DNA from: Alkalihalobacillus sp. LMS39
GTDB taxonomy: Bacteria; Bacillota; Bacilli; Bacillales; Bacillaceae_F
Direction: 5' to 3'
Assembly (NCBI RefSeq): GCF_022812285.1
Contig: NZ_CP093300.1
Span: forward strand, 4,725,171 to 4,789,170
Length of the DNA stretch: 64,000 bases
Position 1 is the first letter of the stretch. Each line of letters opens with the position of its first letter. Below the pieces are notes generated by a model. The model ran no database searches. It was not told the origin of the DNA and was given only the letters and a program-made list of their open reading frames with translations. Shown one piece after another: positions 38,583 to 47,868 of this stretch. A program made the position numbers and the translations under genes.

Positions 38583-40022
38583 TTACTTCTCGACCTCAAC
38601 CTCTTCTGGTGGGGGTTCTGAAGTTCCTCCATCGTTTTCCCAAGGAGACGCTGGAGCATTTGTATTATTACTAACTCCAATGACAACTGTATACGTCATT
38701 GGAACAAACTCATTAAACTTACTCATACTCACAACTGTACCTTTTACTTCAGGAGCTGAAACATATTTTACTTTATAGCGAATATTTGCTCCTTTTGACT
38801 GATAATCTTCATAGAAGAGTCTCGGTAAATCCCCTTCTAATTGTCCACGATAATCTCGTAAATAAGGTTGCCCTTCGGAATATACAACTGTTAAATTCGT
38901 TTCTTCTTGGTCTGTTAGCCTCGTACCTGCTTCAATCGATTGTGAAATGAGGCCACCATAAGAAACACTAGCATGGAATTTTTGCTTTACAATCGGAGCT
39001 AAGCCAGGATAACTTGACGCCTCTTCCATCGTTAATTCACCGAAATTAGGGACAACAGTCGCTTTTCCTAATGAGACAACGACTTCCATCTCGTCACGTT
39101 TGGCCACTTTTTCATCAGGAGAGACGCTTTGGCTTATGACCAAACCGACTTCTACATTATTAGAATCTTCTTCTTCCACTTTCAAAGCAATTTCATTTGT
39201 CTTGGCCCACTGTTCAACCTCATCCATTGTTTTTCCAGTGAAATTAGGGACAGTTATATTTTTTTCAAATACTTCTTGCCCTCTTGAATAATAAACAATT
39301 GCTCGGTCTTTTCTACGGTACTCTGATTCATCAATAGCAGAATCTCGAATTTCAAACCGAATGAACTCACCTTGTTCAATATCATCACTGTATTCCGAAA
39401 TCAGTTGAAGATTTTCGACTTTATTGTCTGCAATCCATGTTTCTGCCTCATACTGACTTAATTCTTTAAACTCTGGTAGTTCAATTTGTTCTTCTGGGTC
39501 AGGACCTGAGCTACTTACAAGCTGTATTGTTTTACCTTTCCGAACATTTTTCCCGGCAGGCACACTTTGTGTAATCACATGATTTGCATCATGTTCCATG
39601 CTTGTCTCATGTTTAACCTCAATTTCAATCCCGTTTTCATTTGCCCATGAGCGCGCTTCTTGAACAGATTCTCCTACAAAATCCTCCATTGTTACATGAA
39701 CGACTTGATAATAAATAACAAAAATGAGCAATAGCGCGGCAATCGAACCAATAATAGAATAAATAATCCTTCTTCTTTTTTTCTTTTGATATTCAGGATC
39801 AATTTCTAATTCTTCCACTGATTCTGATCTCCGGCTACTTGGAGCAGGTGATTGATTTCCTTTGACAGGTGTCACCTCAGAAGAAGATGCAATCTCGTCA
39901 GTAGGAGCTGACTCATCTACTTTTTCGGCATTGTCCGTTTCACTCTTTATTTCTTTTTCTTGCTTTTCATCCTGAAGCTTATCGTAATTATCTTTATTAA
40001 ATCTCGATAAGAAGTCACTCAT
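38583..40022 (-). CDS. Membrane-anchored PASTA-domain protein without kinase
   Basis: This 479-residue protein has an acidic cytoplasmic N-terminus (about 1-80), a basic KKKRRR stop signal and one membrane helix (about 88-108). Several PASTA-type repeats follow outside: VTMEDFVGESVQEARSWA, VPNFTGKTMDEVEQWAK and VVPNFGELTMEEASS. The repeat ends carry the usual VISQSVPAG-like segment. The C-terminus is Glu/Pro-rich. PASTA domains bind peptidoglycan or muropeptides and normally sit on PrkC-type kinases or PBP2x, but here there is no kinase or transpeptidase. It overlaps the ATPase gene by eight bases and so belongs to the exporter unit. Confidence 0.88.
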   Translation of the reverse strand: MSDFLSRFNKDNYDKLQDEKQEKEIKSETDNAEKVDESAPTDEIASSSEVTPVKGNQSPAPSSRRSESVEELEIDPEYQKKKRRRIIYSIIGSIAALLLIFVIYYQVVHVTMEDFVGESVQEARSWANENGIEIEVKHETSMEHDANHVITQSVPAGKNVRKGKTIQLVSSSGPDPEEQIELPEFKELSQYEAETWIADNKVENLQLISEYSDDIEQGEFIRFEIRDSAIDESEYRRKDRAIVYYSRGQEVFEKNITVPNFTGKTMDEVEQWAKTNEIALKVEEEDSNNVEVGLVISQSVSPDEKVAKRDEMEVVVSLGKATVVPNFGELTMEEASSYPGLAPIVKQKFHASVSYGGLISQSIEAGTRLTDQEETNLTVVYSEGQPYLRDYRGQLEGDLPRLFYEDYQSKGANIRYKVKYVSAPEVKGTVVSMSKFNEFVPMTYTVVIGVSNNTNAPASPWENDGGTSEPPPEEVEVEK

Positions 40023-40686
40023 TTGTTGAAAGAACTCCTTTTTTCAACGTGAAAATTTGGTCAGATTGTTGAGCAATTTCATTTGAGTGAGTAACGACAA
40101 TAACACATTTTTGGTGTTCATGTGCTAGTTTTTTGAAAATATCAATGATTTCTTGCTCCATTTCTTCATCAAGGTTTCCTGTAGGTTCATCGGCAAGAAT
40201 TAATTCTACATTCGTTGCAAGAGCACGAGCAATGGCAACACGCTGTTGCTCTCCACCAGAAAGCTTATTGACATAACGGTCTGCTTTGCTTTTTACAATC
40301 CCTATATAATCTAACAGGTTATATGCTACCCCTTTATTGTCTTCGGGTATTTCATTTTCTGTAATAGACATCGGGACTAGGACATTTTCCACCGCTGTTA
40401 GTGATGGGATTAAGTTATAACTTTGAAAAATGATCCCAATATGATTACGTCGATAATTTTCATAACCTATTTGTTTAATGTCTTTACCATCATAAACAAC
40501 ACTTCCACCTTGTGGGGAATCAAGTGCACTTAATAACGCTAGAAAAGAAGTTTTCCCTGAACCAGATTGTCCTAAAATGGTATAAAACTTTCCTTTTTCA
40601 AAAGAGGCATTTGTATCTCGTAAAATATAACGGCGGCTTTCTCCGTCTTGGTAATAGTAGTCTAAGTTTTTTGCTTCAAGTATCAT
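40015..40686 (-). CDS. MacB/LolD-type ABC transporter ATPase
   Basis: This 223-residue ATPase has Walker [10 protein letters not shown], the Q-loop [18 protein letters not shown], the signature [16 protein letters not shown], Walker [13 protein letters not shown] and the H-loop VVTHS. It is of the type that powers FtsX-like permeases. It lies 12 bases after the permease gene and overlaps the PASTA gene, so all three are translated together. The substrate is unknown. Confidence 0.93.
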   Translation of the reverse strand: MILEAKNLDYYYQDGESRRYILRDTNASFEKGKFYTILGQSGSGKTSFLALLSALDSPQGGSVVYDGKDIKQIGYENYRRNHIGIIFQSYNLIPSLTAVENVLVPMSITENEIPEDNKGVAYNLLDYIGIVKSKADRYVNKLSGGEQQRVAIARALATNVELILADEPTGNLDEEMEQEIIDIFKKLAHEHQKCVIVVTHSNEIAQQSDQIFTLKKGVLSTNE

Positions 40687-40698
40687 GTTTTCACCTCT

Positions 40699-42174
40699 CT
40701 ACATTAATATTTTCTTCGGATTCAGTCGTACAATATAAATGAGTGGAATAATGGTTGAGAATAAAACAGTAGCAAGACCGATAATGATAAACATTAAAAT
40801 ATAAGTCGGACTAAGTTCAACTTCATATGAATTTAACACATCAGATGTTGTTAAATTTGAAGTAAAGTCATCACCATAATAATAAAACTCATCCTGACTT
40901 GTTGTATCCGACTGCATTAACGTGCCAGAAACACCACTTGCAATTAAGTTCCCAGTAAATAGCGAAAGCGTAATTCCTATTAAAGCAATAACAAATACTT
41001 CAATGACAATTTGTCCGATAACGCGGCCACGACGCTCTCCTAGTGATAAATAAATACCTAACTCACGTCTTCTGTCACGTAAGAATAAGAGGACAACAAG
41101 TCCAATAATTAAAATCGAAGCAGCGACAGAAACGATTAATACATACCCTGACAGTTTCGACATTGATTTGATCGGACCAGAAATCGAGTCATACTGGTCA
41201 CTCGCATGTCGAACAACATAATATTCAGGAACTAATGTAAGTGCATCTTCAGCAAAAGCTTGCGCATCATCTGTTGAGTTTAAAATATAAATTGGTTGGT
41301 AATACTCTTGAAGCCATGCATCGCCTTCTTCTTCTACCATCTTTCTAAACTCTTCATCCAATTCCATTCGTTTTTCAATGTCATATTTTCGCTCGTCTAA
41401 CACAATGCTATTTGCGACATACACAGTATTTTGTTTATCCATATCCATGAAATCCCACATACCGTGTTGATTATTTTCATCTTCTGTTCTTTCAACAGTT
41501 ACAGGTTCAAATAGGCCGATAATCTCTAAAGGTAAATCTCTAGAATCAAGAATTTCTTCTTGGTGTCCTTGATAGTCTATTACCGCGCTTGTTAAAATAA
41601 ACGTATCACCAACATGAAGATTATTTAACTCTGCTAGCTTTTTAGAAATGACAGTAACTGCTGCCCCATTCTCCACTTCTTCATTTGTGAATACTCTTCC
41701 GTCAACTAATTGATTTTTTCCTTCTTCAAAATCAATAATTGGGGCATAGTTGACACCTTTTAACATAAAGTTTGTTTCGTAATATGGGTTTTCATATTCT
41801 ATATCTTCTTCTTCATAACCAGTGACACTTTTTACATGTTCAGATCCTAAGTGAGTCCTACTACTATAATCGTAATATTTGACTTGACTCAATTCACCAA
41901 TTTGTTTAATCATATCGAGTGTTAACATCTCGGGATTGACATTCATCATTTCTTCTTCAGTCATGTCTGAATTCCAAATAGAATCATAATCTAACTCTAC
42001 TGTTGCTGCTGTTCCCATGCGTTCCTTAATCGTTTTTTCAACATTTGTTGTCGCTTGCTGAATAGAAATCGCACCAGCAATTAAGTTTCCTAAAATTAAA
42101 ATAATAGCTAACAAAATAATTGATTTCCCTTTATTCCTCGTAATACTCAATAATCCTCTTTTTATAAAGTTCAT
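40699..42174 (-). CDS. FtsX/MacB-type ABC permease
   Basis: This 491-residue permease has the MacB topology: one N-terminal helix (about 18-38, after SITRNKGKSIILLAIIL), a large extracytoplasmic domain (about 40-340) and three C-terminal helices with the FtsX motif RRRELGIYLSLGERRGRVIGQ trimmed here at the ends. Such machines act as mechanotransmitters, often on envelope substrates. The gene is first in the unit; ATPase and PASTA genes follow. With a PASTA partner, a cell-wall-sensing or hydrolase-controlling role is an attractive inference. Confidence 0.9.
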   Translation of the reverse strand: MNFIKRGLLSITRNKGKSIILLAIILILGNLIAGAISIQQATTNVEKTIKERMGTAATVELDYDSIWNSDMTEEEMMNVNPEMLTLDMIKQIGELSQVKYYDYSSRTHLGSEHVKSVTGYEEEDIEYENPYYETNFMLKGVNYAPIIDFEEGKNQLVDGRVFTNEEVENGAAVTVISKKLAELNNLHVGDTFILTSAVIDYQGHQEEILDSRDLPLEIIGLFEPVTVERTEDENNQHGMWDFMDMDKQNTVYVANSIVLDERKYDIEKRMELDEEFRKMVEEEGDAWLQEYYQPIYILNSTDDAQAFAEDALTLVPEYYVVRHASDQYDSISGPIKSMSKLSGYVLIVSVAASILIIGLVVLLFLRDRRRELGIYLSLGERRGRVIGQIVIEVFVIALIGITLSLFTGNLIASGVSGTLMQSDTTSQDEFYYYGDDFTSNLTTSDVLNSYEVELSPTYILMFIIIGLATVLFSTIIPLIYIVRLNPKKILM

Positions 42175-42396
42175 TACTGTCCTCCTTAGTTTTATAAGTC
42201 TTTTATACTACTTCGTTTTTATCATCTTTTGACTTTACTAGATTCGCACCACCATTCCGACAGTAATCACCGTCGTTTTACAATTTTTTCAATAATCCTA
42301 CCAATTTCAGTATATTATTACATAATCATTATTGGCAACCAGTTTTTTAGTGATATTGCTATTTTCGACTTTTTTACATTTTTCGCTCTGACTATA

Positions 42397-42424
42397 GAAA
42401 AAAAAAACGACCATATTTAGTCGT
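42397..42424 (-). terminator. Terminator downstream of R1 copy E
   Basis: On the minus strand ACGACtaaatatgGTCGT is followed by more than eight T. It would end the DUF2642 transcript after the R1 element, leaving the repeat in its 3' untranslated part. Confidence 0.75.
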
Positions 42425-42437
42425 CTAGTGATTAGCT

Positions 42438-42622
42438 TCCGGACATATATTCCGTTATTTTATGAGAAAACAAGCTTATTCTATTTTTATCGGACATACG
42501 TTCCGTTACTTATTTAATCTAGCAATAAAATTCGCTCCATTCTTTAATATAACGGAAAGAATGTCCGATAGCATTTGAAAAAGGCTAGATTTCCTACTAT
42601 TACCGGAACAGATGTCCGTAAG
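42438..42622. repeat. R1 repeat copy E
   Basis: Four units start near 42440, 42491, 42551 and 42602, two forward and two inverted. It lies between the DUF2642 stop codon and the next terminator. Confidence 0.9.
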
Positions 42623-42643
42623 AACTTGAGAGCAATTCCACCA

Positions 42644-42949
42644 TTAAGTTACTGGCATTAGCCATACAATTTCATTCATGCGAACATAAAACATGGAATC
42701 ATACTCCTGCACTACAATATGATCCGGTTTGACATCAGCTACAACACCATTCACTGGTCCACGAGGTGTATCAATCACAATTCTTTTCCCAACAAAGCTC
42801 ATAACAGCCCCATATAAGTATGGTTCAATAACTACTACTTGTGTAGGAGTTTCCATCCTAGTGTCCCAATTGAATACCTCCGCCTTTGTCAATTGTCTTT
42901 CGTATTTAAAATATGACGATATCTGCCTACTCGTGTTTAATTTGGGCAT
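42644..42949 (-). CDS. DUF2642 family protein, YuzF-like
   Basis: The last 65 residues match DUF2642: VIEPYLYGAVMSFVGKRIVI, then GPVNGVVADVKPDHIVVQ and a closing MNEIVWLMPV. This small beta-barrel-like family is common in spore-forming bacilli and has no settled function. The full frame gives 101 residues, but no good ribosome site precedes the ATG at 42949, which lies four bases after a terminator hairpin. A shorter product from the ATG at 42856 (70 residues) would match the usual family size. The start is therefore uncertain. Confidence 0.78.
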   Translation of the reverse strand: MPKLNTSRQISSYFKYERQLTKAEVFNWDTRMETPTQVVVIEPYLYGAVMSFVGKRIVIDTPRGPVNGVVADVKPDHIVVQEYDSMFYVRMNEIVWLMPVT

Positions 42950-42953
42950 GTAA

Positions 42954-43005
42954 AAAAGAGGTTATCACTCAAGGGTCAACACATTCCTTACGTGATAACC
43001 TTTTC
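42954..43005. terminator. Bidirectional terminator between PP2C gene and DUF2642
   Basis: GAGGTTATCAC and GTGATAACCT pair across about 20 bases, flanked by A and T runs. It ends the PP2C gene. Confidence 0.8.
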
Positions 43006-44679
43006 CTATTTCACATCAATAATGACTAGACACTTATCGTCATCACTATTTCCATCATGCTGTAGCTTTGATACAAGTTTCATTTTAAAATCATCAAGCT
43101 CTACATTTTCATGGAAAATGACATACTCTTCCAATTCATCGACATCTTGAGATCCACTTAGTTTTTCTAAAAAGCCATCCGTACATAAAACGAGTCTTCC
43201 CATGTTCGAATATGAAATATCCTCTGAAATGACAGGAGATTGTTCTGACAACCCTATCGGTGGGCATGTCGAAGCTAAACGAACTATATTCCCATCTTTC
43301 TCTTTCCAAAGACCTGTCGGATGTCCACCATTCACATAGGTCATTCGTTTTTGTTTTGTATCTAATAAAATATAAATTCCCGTAAAATAATACATATGGC
43401 CCTCTCCATGAAACAAGTCAAACATATACTTTGATAATTCTTGCATAACGATTTCTGGGGATTGTTCCCTTAACGCAATTTCCCTCGTTACAGATTGAAT
43501 CGACATTGTAATGAGAGCAGATGAAACACCATGACCCATCACATCAATAATGAGAAAACCATATTTATCATCATCGACTTTCCACCACATGTAGAAATCA
43601 CCAGATAATTCTTCAGAAGCACTATAAAATGTTGAAATTTGAATGTTGTCATCGTGAATAGGAGGCTGAAGCGACTTTTCTTGAATTTCTTTCGCTATTG
43701 TTAGTTCATTTATTTTATTCTTTAACATTCTTATCACTTCAATCCTTGAAATGATTATTCGGCATAAGGTTAATAAAACAACAGCGATGACACCTAGATC
43801 AAAGAAATAAAGCTCCTCATTATAGTATTTATGAAGCACATACGAAATGAACAATATAGAAATTAAGGCAATAGGAAACACCATTCTTGTATAAAAAAAG
43901 CCGTTTGGCTGGCTGATACGATACTCCGATGTCGTGTTCCGATAAAGCCCAGATATACCAATTAGTAGAAGTCCAATTGAAAACAATGGGTCAACCAAAT
44001 TTCCAGTTTGGTAACTAGTTTCCAGCAGCATAATCGAATAGGCAATATGGCTAATAACAAGAACGGAAGCACCAATAATTAATAACTTAACTTCTTTATT
44101 AATCTCGGTGTAATAATTTAGCACCAATAATGCCAATACAATTCCAAGGTCAAGTAAAAAGTACGCAAAGTAAAAGAAAACCTCTGTAAAGGTGTACGGT
44201 TCTAGAAATAAAGGCTTGAATATATATTCAAAGCTAAACAAAAACAAAATAATGAGAAAGCTTATAATATCAAATTGATATTGAGCTAATGCTGAGTTTG
44301 TGAAATTTTGTTTTAGTTTAATAAGAACAGCACAAAAAAATAAAAGTGCTTGTAAAAAATAAAACAAGTCTGAAAAAGCTGGGAATGGTGTGTAGCTGCC
44401 TACTATGATTTCATAATAATTCCAAATCGTTTGAGCAATCACATATGATAAACAACTAAAAAAAAGAAAACTATAATATAACCGCTCACTACCTTTTGCC
44501 TTTGAAAGGGGAATTGCAATTAAGATTGTAGCAAGTACAGGAGCAAAAAGATGTAAGATATTTGCCCCCACCACTAATAAAGCTTCATTAAAGCGGAAAT
44601 ACACTATCCAAAAATAATAAATAGCTACAAATATAGGAAGTGTAATGATGGCAATTCTACGAATGATTGTAAGATTCAT
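43006..44679 (-). CDS. Membrane PP2C/SpoIIE-type serine phosphatase
   Basis: This 557-residue protein has eight to ten membrane helices in the first 330 residues, a short coiled linker (KNKINELTIAKEIQEKSL) and a PP2C-like SpoIIE/RsbU domain. Phosphatase motifs are ELSGDFYMWWKV, FLIIDVMGHGVSSALITM and MTYVNGGHPTG, then DDKCLVIID at the end. Such proteins dephosphorylate anti-anti-sigma factors and so control general stress or sporulation sigma factors. The membrane part may be a sensor. The ATG at 44679 is preferred, with GAGGAG upstream. No anti-sigma partner is adjacent. Confidence 0.88.
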   Translation of the reverse strand: MNLTIIRRIAIITLPIFVAIYYFWIVYFRFNEALLVVGANILHLFAPVLATILIAIPLSKAKGSERLYYSFLFFSCLSYVIAQTIWNYYEIIVGSYTPFPAFSDLFYFLQALLFFCAVLIKLKQNFTNSALAQYQFDIISFLIILFLFSFEYIFKPLFLEPYTFTEVFFYFAYFLLDLGIVLALLVLNYYTEINKEVKLLIIGASVLVISHIAYSIMLLETSYQTGNLVDPLFSIGLLLIGISGLYRNTTSEYRISQPNGFFYTRMVFPIALISILFISYVLHKYYNEELYFFDLGVIAVVLLTLCRIIISRIEVIRMLKNKINELTIAKEIQEKSLQPPIHDDNIQISTFYSASEELSGDFYMWWKVDDDKYGFLIIDVMGHGVSSALITMSIQSVTREIALREQSPEIVMQELSKYMFDLFHGEGHMYYFTGIYILLDTKQKRMTYVNGGHPTGLWKEKDGNIVRLASTCPPIGLSEQSPVISEDISYSNMGRLVLCTDGFLEKLSGSQDVDELEEYVIFHENVELDDFKMKLVSKLQHDGNSDDDKCLVIIDVK

Positions 44680-45016
44680 TTCGCTCTCCTCAAGTGAGTT
44701 CACTTTTTTGCTCTTTATGCTTATATCGGCTACAAACAAGAATAAAATTATGTCATATTAGTTACAAGGTACTAGTAATACTTTCCAACCTTTGTAATTC
44801 TATGAAGTTTATACCCCGAAAAATAAAAACCCATACTAGTATGGACAATTTTGTATAATCTAATCTATAACATCTCTTTCCCTTATGACGAAAAAATAAA
44901 AGCCAATAATAGCAAAAAGATAAAATCTCTTTGCTATTATTGGCTTTTGTTTAGATATCTACATATAAAAATAGTATAAAAAAGAAAGCAAAGGTTTGCT
45001 TTCTTTTGAATCATAA
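44680..45016. other. Intergenic region with two hairpins and a 14-bp palindrome
   Basis: This 337-base stretch holds the mqo terminator (44980-45010), a second strong hairpin at 44897-44951 (AAAGCCAATAATAGCAAA and its complement) with T on the minus strand, and the perfect palindrome CCATACTAGTATGG near 44830. The promoter of the phosphatase gene must also be here. No small gene could be supported. Confidence 0.55.
44980..45010 (-). terminator. Terminator of mqo
   Basis: On the minus strand AAAGAAAGCAAA-cc-TTTGCTTTC is followed by T. It starts about six bases after the mqo stop. Confidence 0.8.
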
Positions 45017-46519
45017 TTACATTGCATTAACTTGCTTTGGAGGAGTTAATCCTAATACTTCCTCTGTTGATTTATGAATTTCCCGTAATAGCTCCGGGTT
45101 TTCCATTAAAGACAAACCATAGGATGGGATCATTTCTTTAATCTTTGGCTCCCACTCATTCATATGCTCAGGGAAACATCGATTTATGACTTCTAACATA
45201 ACATGAACCGCTGTCGACGCACCTGGTGATGCTCCAAGCAATGCTGCTATTGAGCCATCAGCGGCACTAACAACTTCCGTACCAAATTGAAGGATTCCTT
45301 TTCCTTCTGCTGTATCTTTAATCACTTGAACACGTTGTCCCGCTACAAGCAATTCCCAATCTTCACTTTTGGCATTCGGAATAAACTCACGTAATTCTTC
45401 CATTCGATTTTCTTTTGATAGCATAACTTGTTGAATTAAATACTTCGTTAACGACAAGTTTTTTGCTCCTGATGCCAGCATCGTTATTACATTATGTGGC
45501 TTTACAGAGGTAATTAGGTCAAACATTGAACCGTATTTTAAAAACTTAGGCGTAAACCCAGCAAACGGACCAAATAACAATGATTTTTTATTATCAATAA
45601 ACCTTGTATCCAAGTGTGGCACTGACATTGGTGGTGCACCGACTTTTGCTTTTCCGTACACTTTTGCATTATGTTGCTCAACTACTTCGGGATTATTGCA
45701 CACCATAAAAAGGCCACTTACAGGGAATCCACCAATATGTTTGCCTTCAGGAATTCCTGACTTTTGCAATAAATGAAGGCTTCCTCCACCGCCACCAATA
45801 AATACAAACTTCGCTGTATGGTGGATAATATCCCCAGTACGGTCATCATGAATTTTTAATTCCCATAATCCATCACTCGTACGTTTTATATTTTTTACAT
45901 CATTGCTGTAATTCAGCTCGACTTCTTTCTTTTGCAAGTGAGTCAATAATATTCTTGTTAGTGCGCCAAAGTTCACATCTGTACCTGAGTCAATTTTAGT
46001 AGCTGCCAATTTTTCAGATGTAGGTCGCTCTTGCATAACAAGAGGAATCCATTGTTTCAATGTTTCAGCTTCTTCAGAGTACTCCATTCCCTCAAAAAGC
46101 GGATTGTTTGATAGCGCTTCAAAACGTTTCTTCAAAAAAGCAACATTTTCCTCACCCTGTACTAAACTCATATGAGGAATTTGCATAATGAAATCCTGTG
46201 GATTTTCGATAAGTTTGTTTTTTACAAGGAAAGACCAAAATTGCATTGATACTTGAAACTGCTCATTTACCGCTATCGCTTTACTTATATCAATGGAGCC
46301 ATCTGCTTTTTCAGCCGTATAGTTTAATTCACACAGGGCTGCATGACCAGTTCCTGCATTATTCCACTCATTTGAGCTTTCTTCACCTGGTTTCGAAAGT
46401 TTTTCATATACTGTAATGTCCCAGTCCGGTTTTAATTCTTTTAAGATTGTTCCTAAAGTCGCACTCATAATCCCGGCACCAATTAAAATAATGTCTGATT
46501 TTCTCTGTATGTCGCTCAT
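45017..46519 (-). CDS. mqo: Malate:quinone oxidoreductase
   Basis: This 500-residue FAD-dependent peripheral membrane enzyme oxidises malate to oxaloacetate and passes electrons to quinone. The FAD-binding Rossmann motif is [18 protein letters not shown]. Family marks are [40 protein letters not shown] and the C-terminal [17 protein letters not shown]. Its length is typical. It appears to be a single-gene unit. In Bacillus, Mqo complements or replaces NAD-malate dehydrogenase; which applies here cannot be told. Confidence 0.95.
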   Translation of the reverse strand: MSDIQRKSDIILIGAGIMSATLGTILKELKPDWDITVYEKLSKPGEESSNEWNNAGTGHAALCELNYTAEKADGSIDISKAIAVNEQFQVSMQFWSFLVKNKLIENPQDFIMQIPHMSLVQGEENVAFLKKRFEALSNNPLFEGMEYSEEAETLKQWIPLVMQERPTSEKLAATKIDSGTDVNFGALTRILLTHLQKKEVELNYSNDVKNIKRTSDGLWELKIHDDRTGDIIHHTAKFVFIGGGGGSLHLLQKSGIPEGKHIGGFPVSGLFMVCNNPEVVEQHNAKVYGKAKVGAPPMSVPHLDTRFIDNKKSLLFGPFAGFTPKFLKYGSMFDLITSVKPHNVITMLASGAKNLSLTKYLIQQVMLSKENRMEELREFIPNAKSEDWELLVAGQRVQVIKDTAEGKGILQFGTEVVSAADGSIAALLGASPGASTAVHVMLEVINRCFPEHMNEWEPKIKEMIPSYGLSLMENPELLREIHKSTEEVLGLTPPKQVNAM

Positions 46520-46765
46520 TATAACCTTCCTTATCCTCTATATTTTGCAAAAAAGAGTTGGCACTCCCGAGCGGCATAACAAAAAGCAAGGGGCCACCTA
46601 GGAACACACCTTTTCTGTCTTCACTAACCTTATCATATCTATTATAAATTAAAGGATTAAAATATCTACTATTATCTAATAATTATAAACTATTTAGCGC
46701 ATCTAAAAAAGTGAGAACTCCTTCCACAAAGGATTATGGGTGAATTTAACAAAAGCTTGCGAACA

Positions 46766-46803
46766 AAAAAGAGAACTCAACCTTTATGTAAAGTTGAGTT
46801 CTC
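46766..46803 (-). terminator. Terminator downstream of R1 copy F
   Basis: On the minus strand GAGAACTCAAC and GTTGAGTTCTC pair across about eleven bases and are followed by TTTTTTG. It lies beyond the R1 element, so the GNAT transcript carries the repeat. Confidence 0.8.
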
Positions 46804-46817
46804 GGTCATCACAATGC

Positions 46818-47003
46818 AATCGGTCATCTGTTCCGCTATTTCAAGAAAAAGTTAGGTTTTTCCGATGCTTACGGACATCTATTCCGTTAAATCATGAAAA
46901 TGGAATCTTTCTATTTCAAATATAAAGCAGTAACGGAATAGATGTCCGAACAAAATAAAAATTGACAGTATTTTTATGAAATAGCGGAACAAATGTCCGG
47001 TAC
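46818..47003. repeat. R1 repeat copy F
   Basis: Four units start near 46820, 46871, 46931 and 46982, two forward and two inverted. It ends seven bases from the acyltransferase stop codon and precedes that gene's terminator. The rest of 46520-46817 holds only the mqo promoter region. Confidence 0.9.
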
Positions 47004-47009
47004 GAAGGA

Positions 47010-47594
47010 CTACTCTGCTTTCTCATAAGACAAACATTTTTTTTGATAATAAAGAAGCATTTCATTACTCATCATTCTTTCAATATCAAAGACGACAGGA
47101 ATCAAAACAGACTCATCAGATTCAAATGCTTCTCCTCTTTGTTCATTACCAAATCCATATAATATTTTTAACATCCGAGCAAGTTTCTTATCAATTAAAG
47201 CGACATAATATTTAGGTGAATACGTTTTTGCATGGTCATAAATGATGTCGATTAATCCTTCAAAAAAACCTTTTCGTTGAAATGTCTCATGAATACATAG
47301 CTTGTCGATTTCCCATGTTCTCGTTTGGTATTTTCTAATATCATCATATAAGGAAAATTTAGCTCTAGAAGGTCCTTCAACAGTACTATGTGGATTTTTT
47401 GGGTCATAAGGGATAAATTCTATAGTTCCCACTACTTTATTAGGAAGTAAAGGAATTTTACTAGGAGTGAGTAGATTATATCGAATTCCTTGTTCAGCAT
47501 AGGGATCATTTATCCAACCCTTTTTAGAACACGTATATTCCCAGACTTTTGCAAAATTCTTTTGTTGCCTATTCGTTCGAACAACTTCAAACAT
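47010..47594 (-). CDS. GNAT-fold acyltransferase, autoinducer-synthase-like
   Basis: This 194-residue protein resembles GNAT enzymes of the N-acyl amino acid/acyl-homoserine-lactone synthase kind. RTWEIDKLCIHETFQRKG shows the core strand with acidic residue, followed by the CoA or acyl-carrier loop QRKGFFEGL. The sheet-completing YYVALIDKKLARMLKILYGF comes next. AGGAGG lies six bases before the ATG at 47594; another ATG abuts it at 47597. The gene follows the 44-residue peptide gene by 70 bases with a hairpin between, so the peptide is a possible substrate. The acyl donor and acceptor are unknown. Confidence 0.7.
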   Translation of the reverse strand: MFEVVRTNRQQKNFAKVWEYTCSKKGWINDPYAEQGIRYNLLTPSKIPLLPNKVVGTIEFIPYDPKNPHSTVEGPSRAKFSLYDDIRKYQTRTWEIDKLCIHETFQRKGFFEGLIDIIYDHAKTYSPKYYVALIDKKLARMLKILYGFGNEQRGEAFESDESVLIPVVFDIERMMSNEMLLYYQKKCLSYEKAE

Positions 47595-47621
47595 CATGTA
47601 CCTCCTAGATAAGAAAAATTC

Positions 47622-47662
47622 ATGTAAAAAGCAGAGCTTTAAGAAAAGTGCTCTGCTTTCAG
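47622..47662 (-). terminator. Hairpin between peptide gene and acyltransferase gene
   Basis: On the minus strand GAAAGCAGAGC and GCTCTGCTTTTT pair across about twelve bases. Partial read-through here would give far more peptide than acyltransferase. Confidence 0.7.
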
Positions 47663-47664
47663 GT

Positions 47665-47799
47665 TTAACTATCCAAAGGGTCTTGTGGTAAATCAGGATT
47701 AACTGGATCTGGATTTTTTGGTGGCTTTTTGTCGTGAAATTTAAAAGTCATACTTACACTTAATACTTCTACCTTTGGGCTTGACCATTCTTTTTTCAT
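47665..47799 (-). CDS. 44-residue precursor-like peptide with lasso-type leader
   Basis: The ATG at 47799 (AAAGG ten bases upstream) opens 44 codons. Residues 1-18, MKKEWSSPKVEVLSVSMT, match the leader pattern of paeninodin-family lasso precursors: W-x-x-P-x-(V/L)-E-x-L-x-V, then T near -1. Residues 19-44 are rich in Lys, Pro, Asp and Asn (FKFHDKKPPKNPDPVNPDLP and then QDPLDS). No lasso cyclase, protease or recognition element gene adjoins it. The next gene is a GNAT-type acyltransferase. Two identical palindromes upstream suggest tight regulation. Whether it is modified, exported or a signal is unknown. Confidence 0.65.
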   Translation of the reverse strand: MKKEWSSPKVEVLSVSMTFKFHDKKPPKNPDPVNPDLPQDPLDS

Positions 47800-47831
47800 T
47801 ATCATCTAACCTTTCTTTATTATGTCTTTTG

Positions 47832-47868
47832 TTCTTTATAAAGAGCACAATGTGTTCTTTATAAAGAA
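47832..47868. promoter_or_regulatory. Tandem palindromic operator upstream of the peptide gene
   Basis: TCTTTATAAAGA at 47833-47844 and TTCTTTATAAAGAA at 47855-47868 are perfect palindromes with centres 23 bp apart, about two helical turns. They lie 33-70 bases before the peptide start and look like a double repressor site. Confidence 0.7.

Noticed and set aside
44827-44840. CCATACTAGTATGG palindrome as a regulatory site
   Set aside because: It is perfect, but it is isolated, has no second copy upstream of a related gene and cannot be tied to a promoter; it is mentioned only in the intergenic note.
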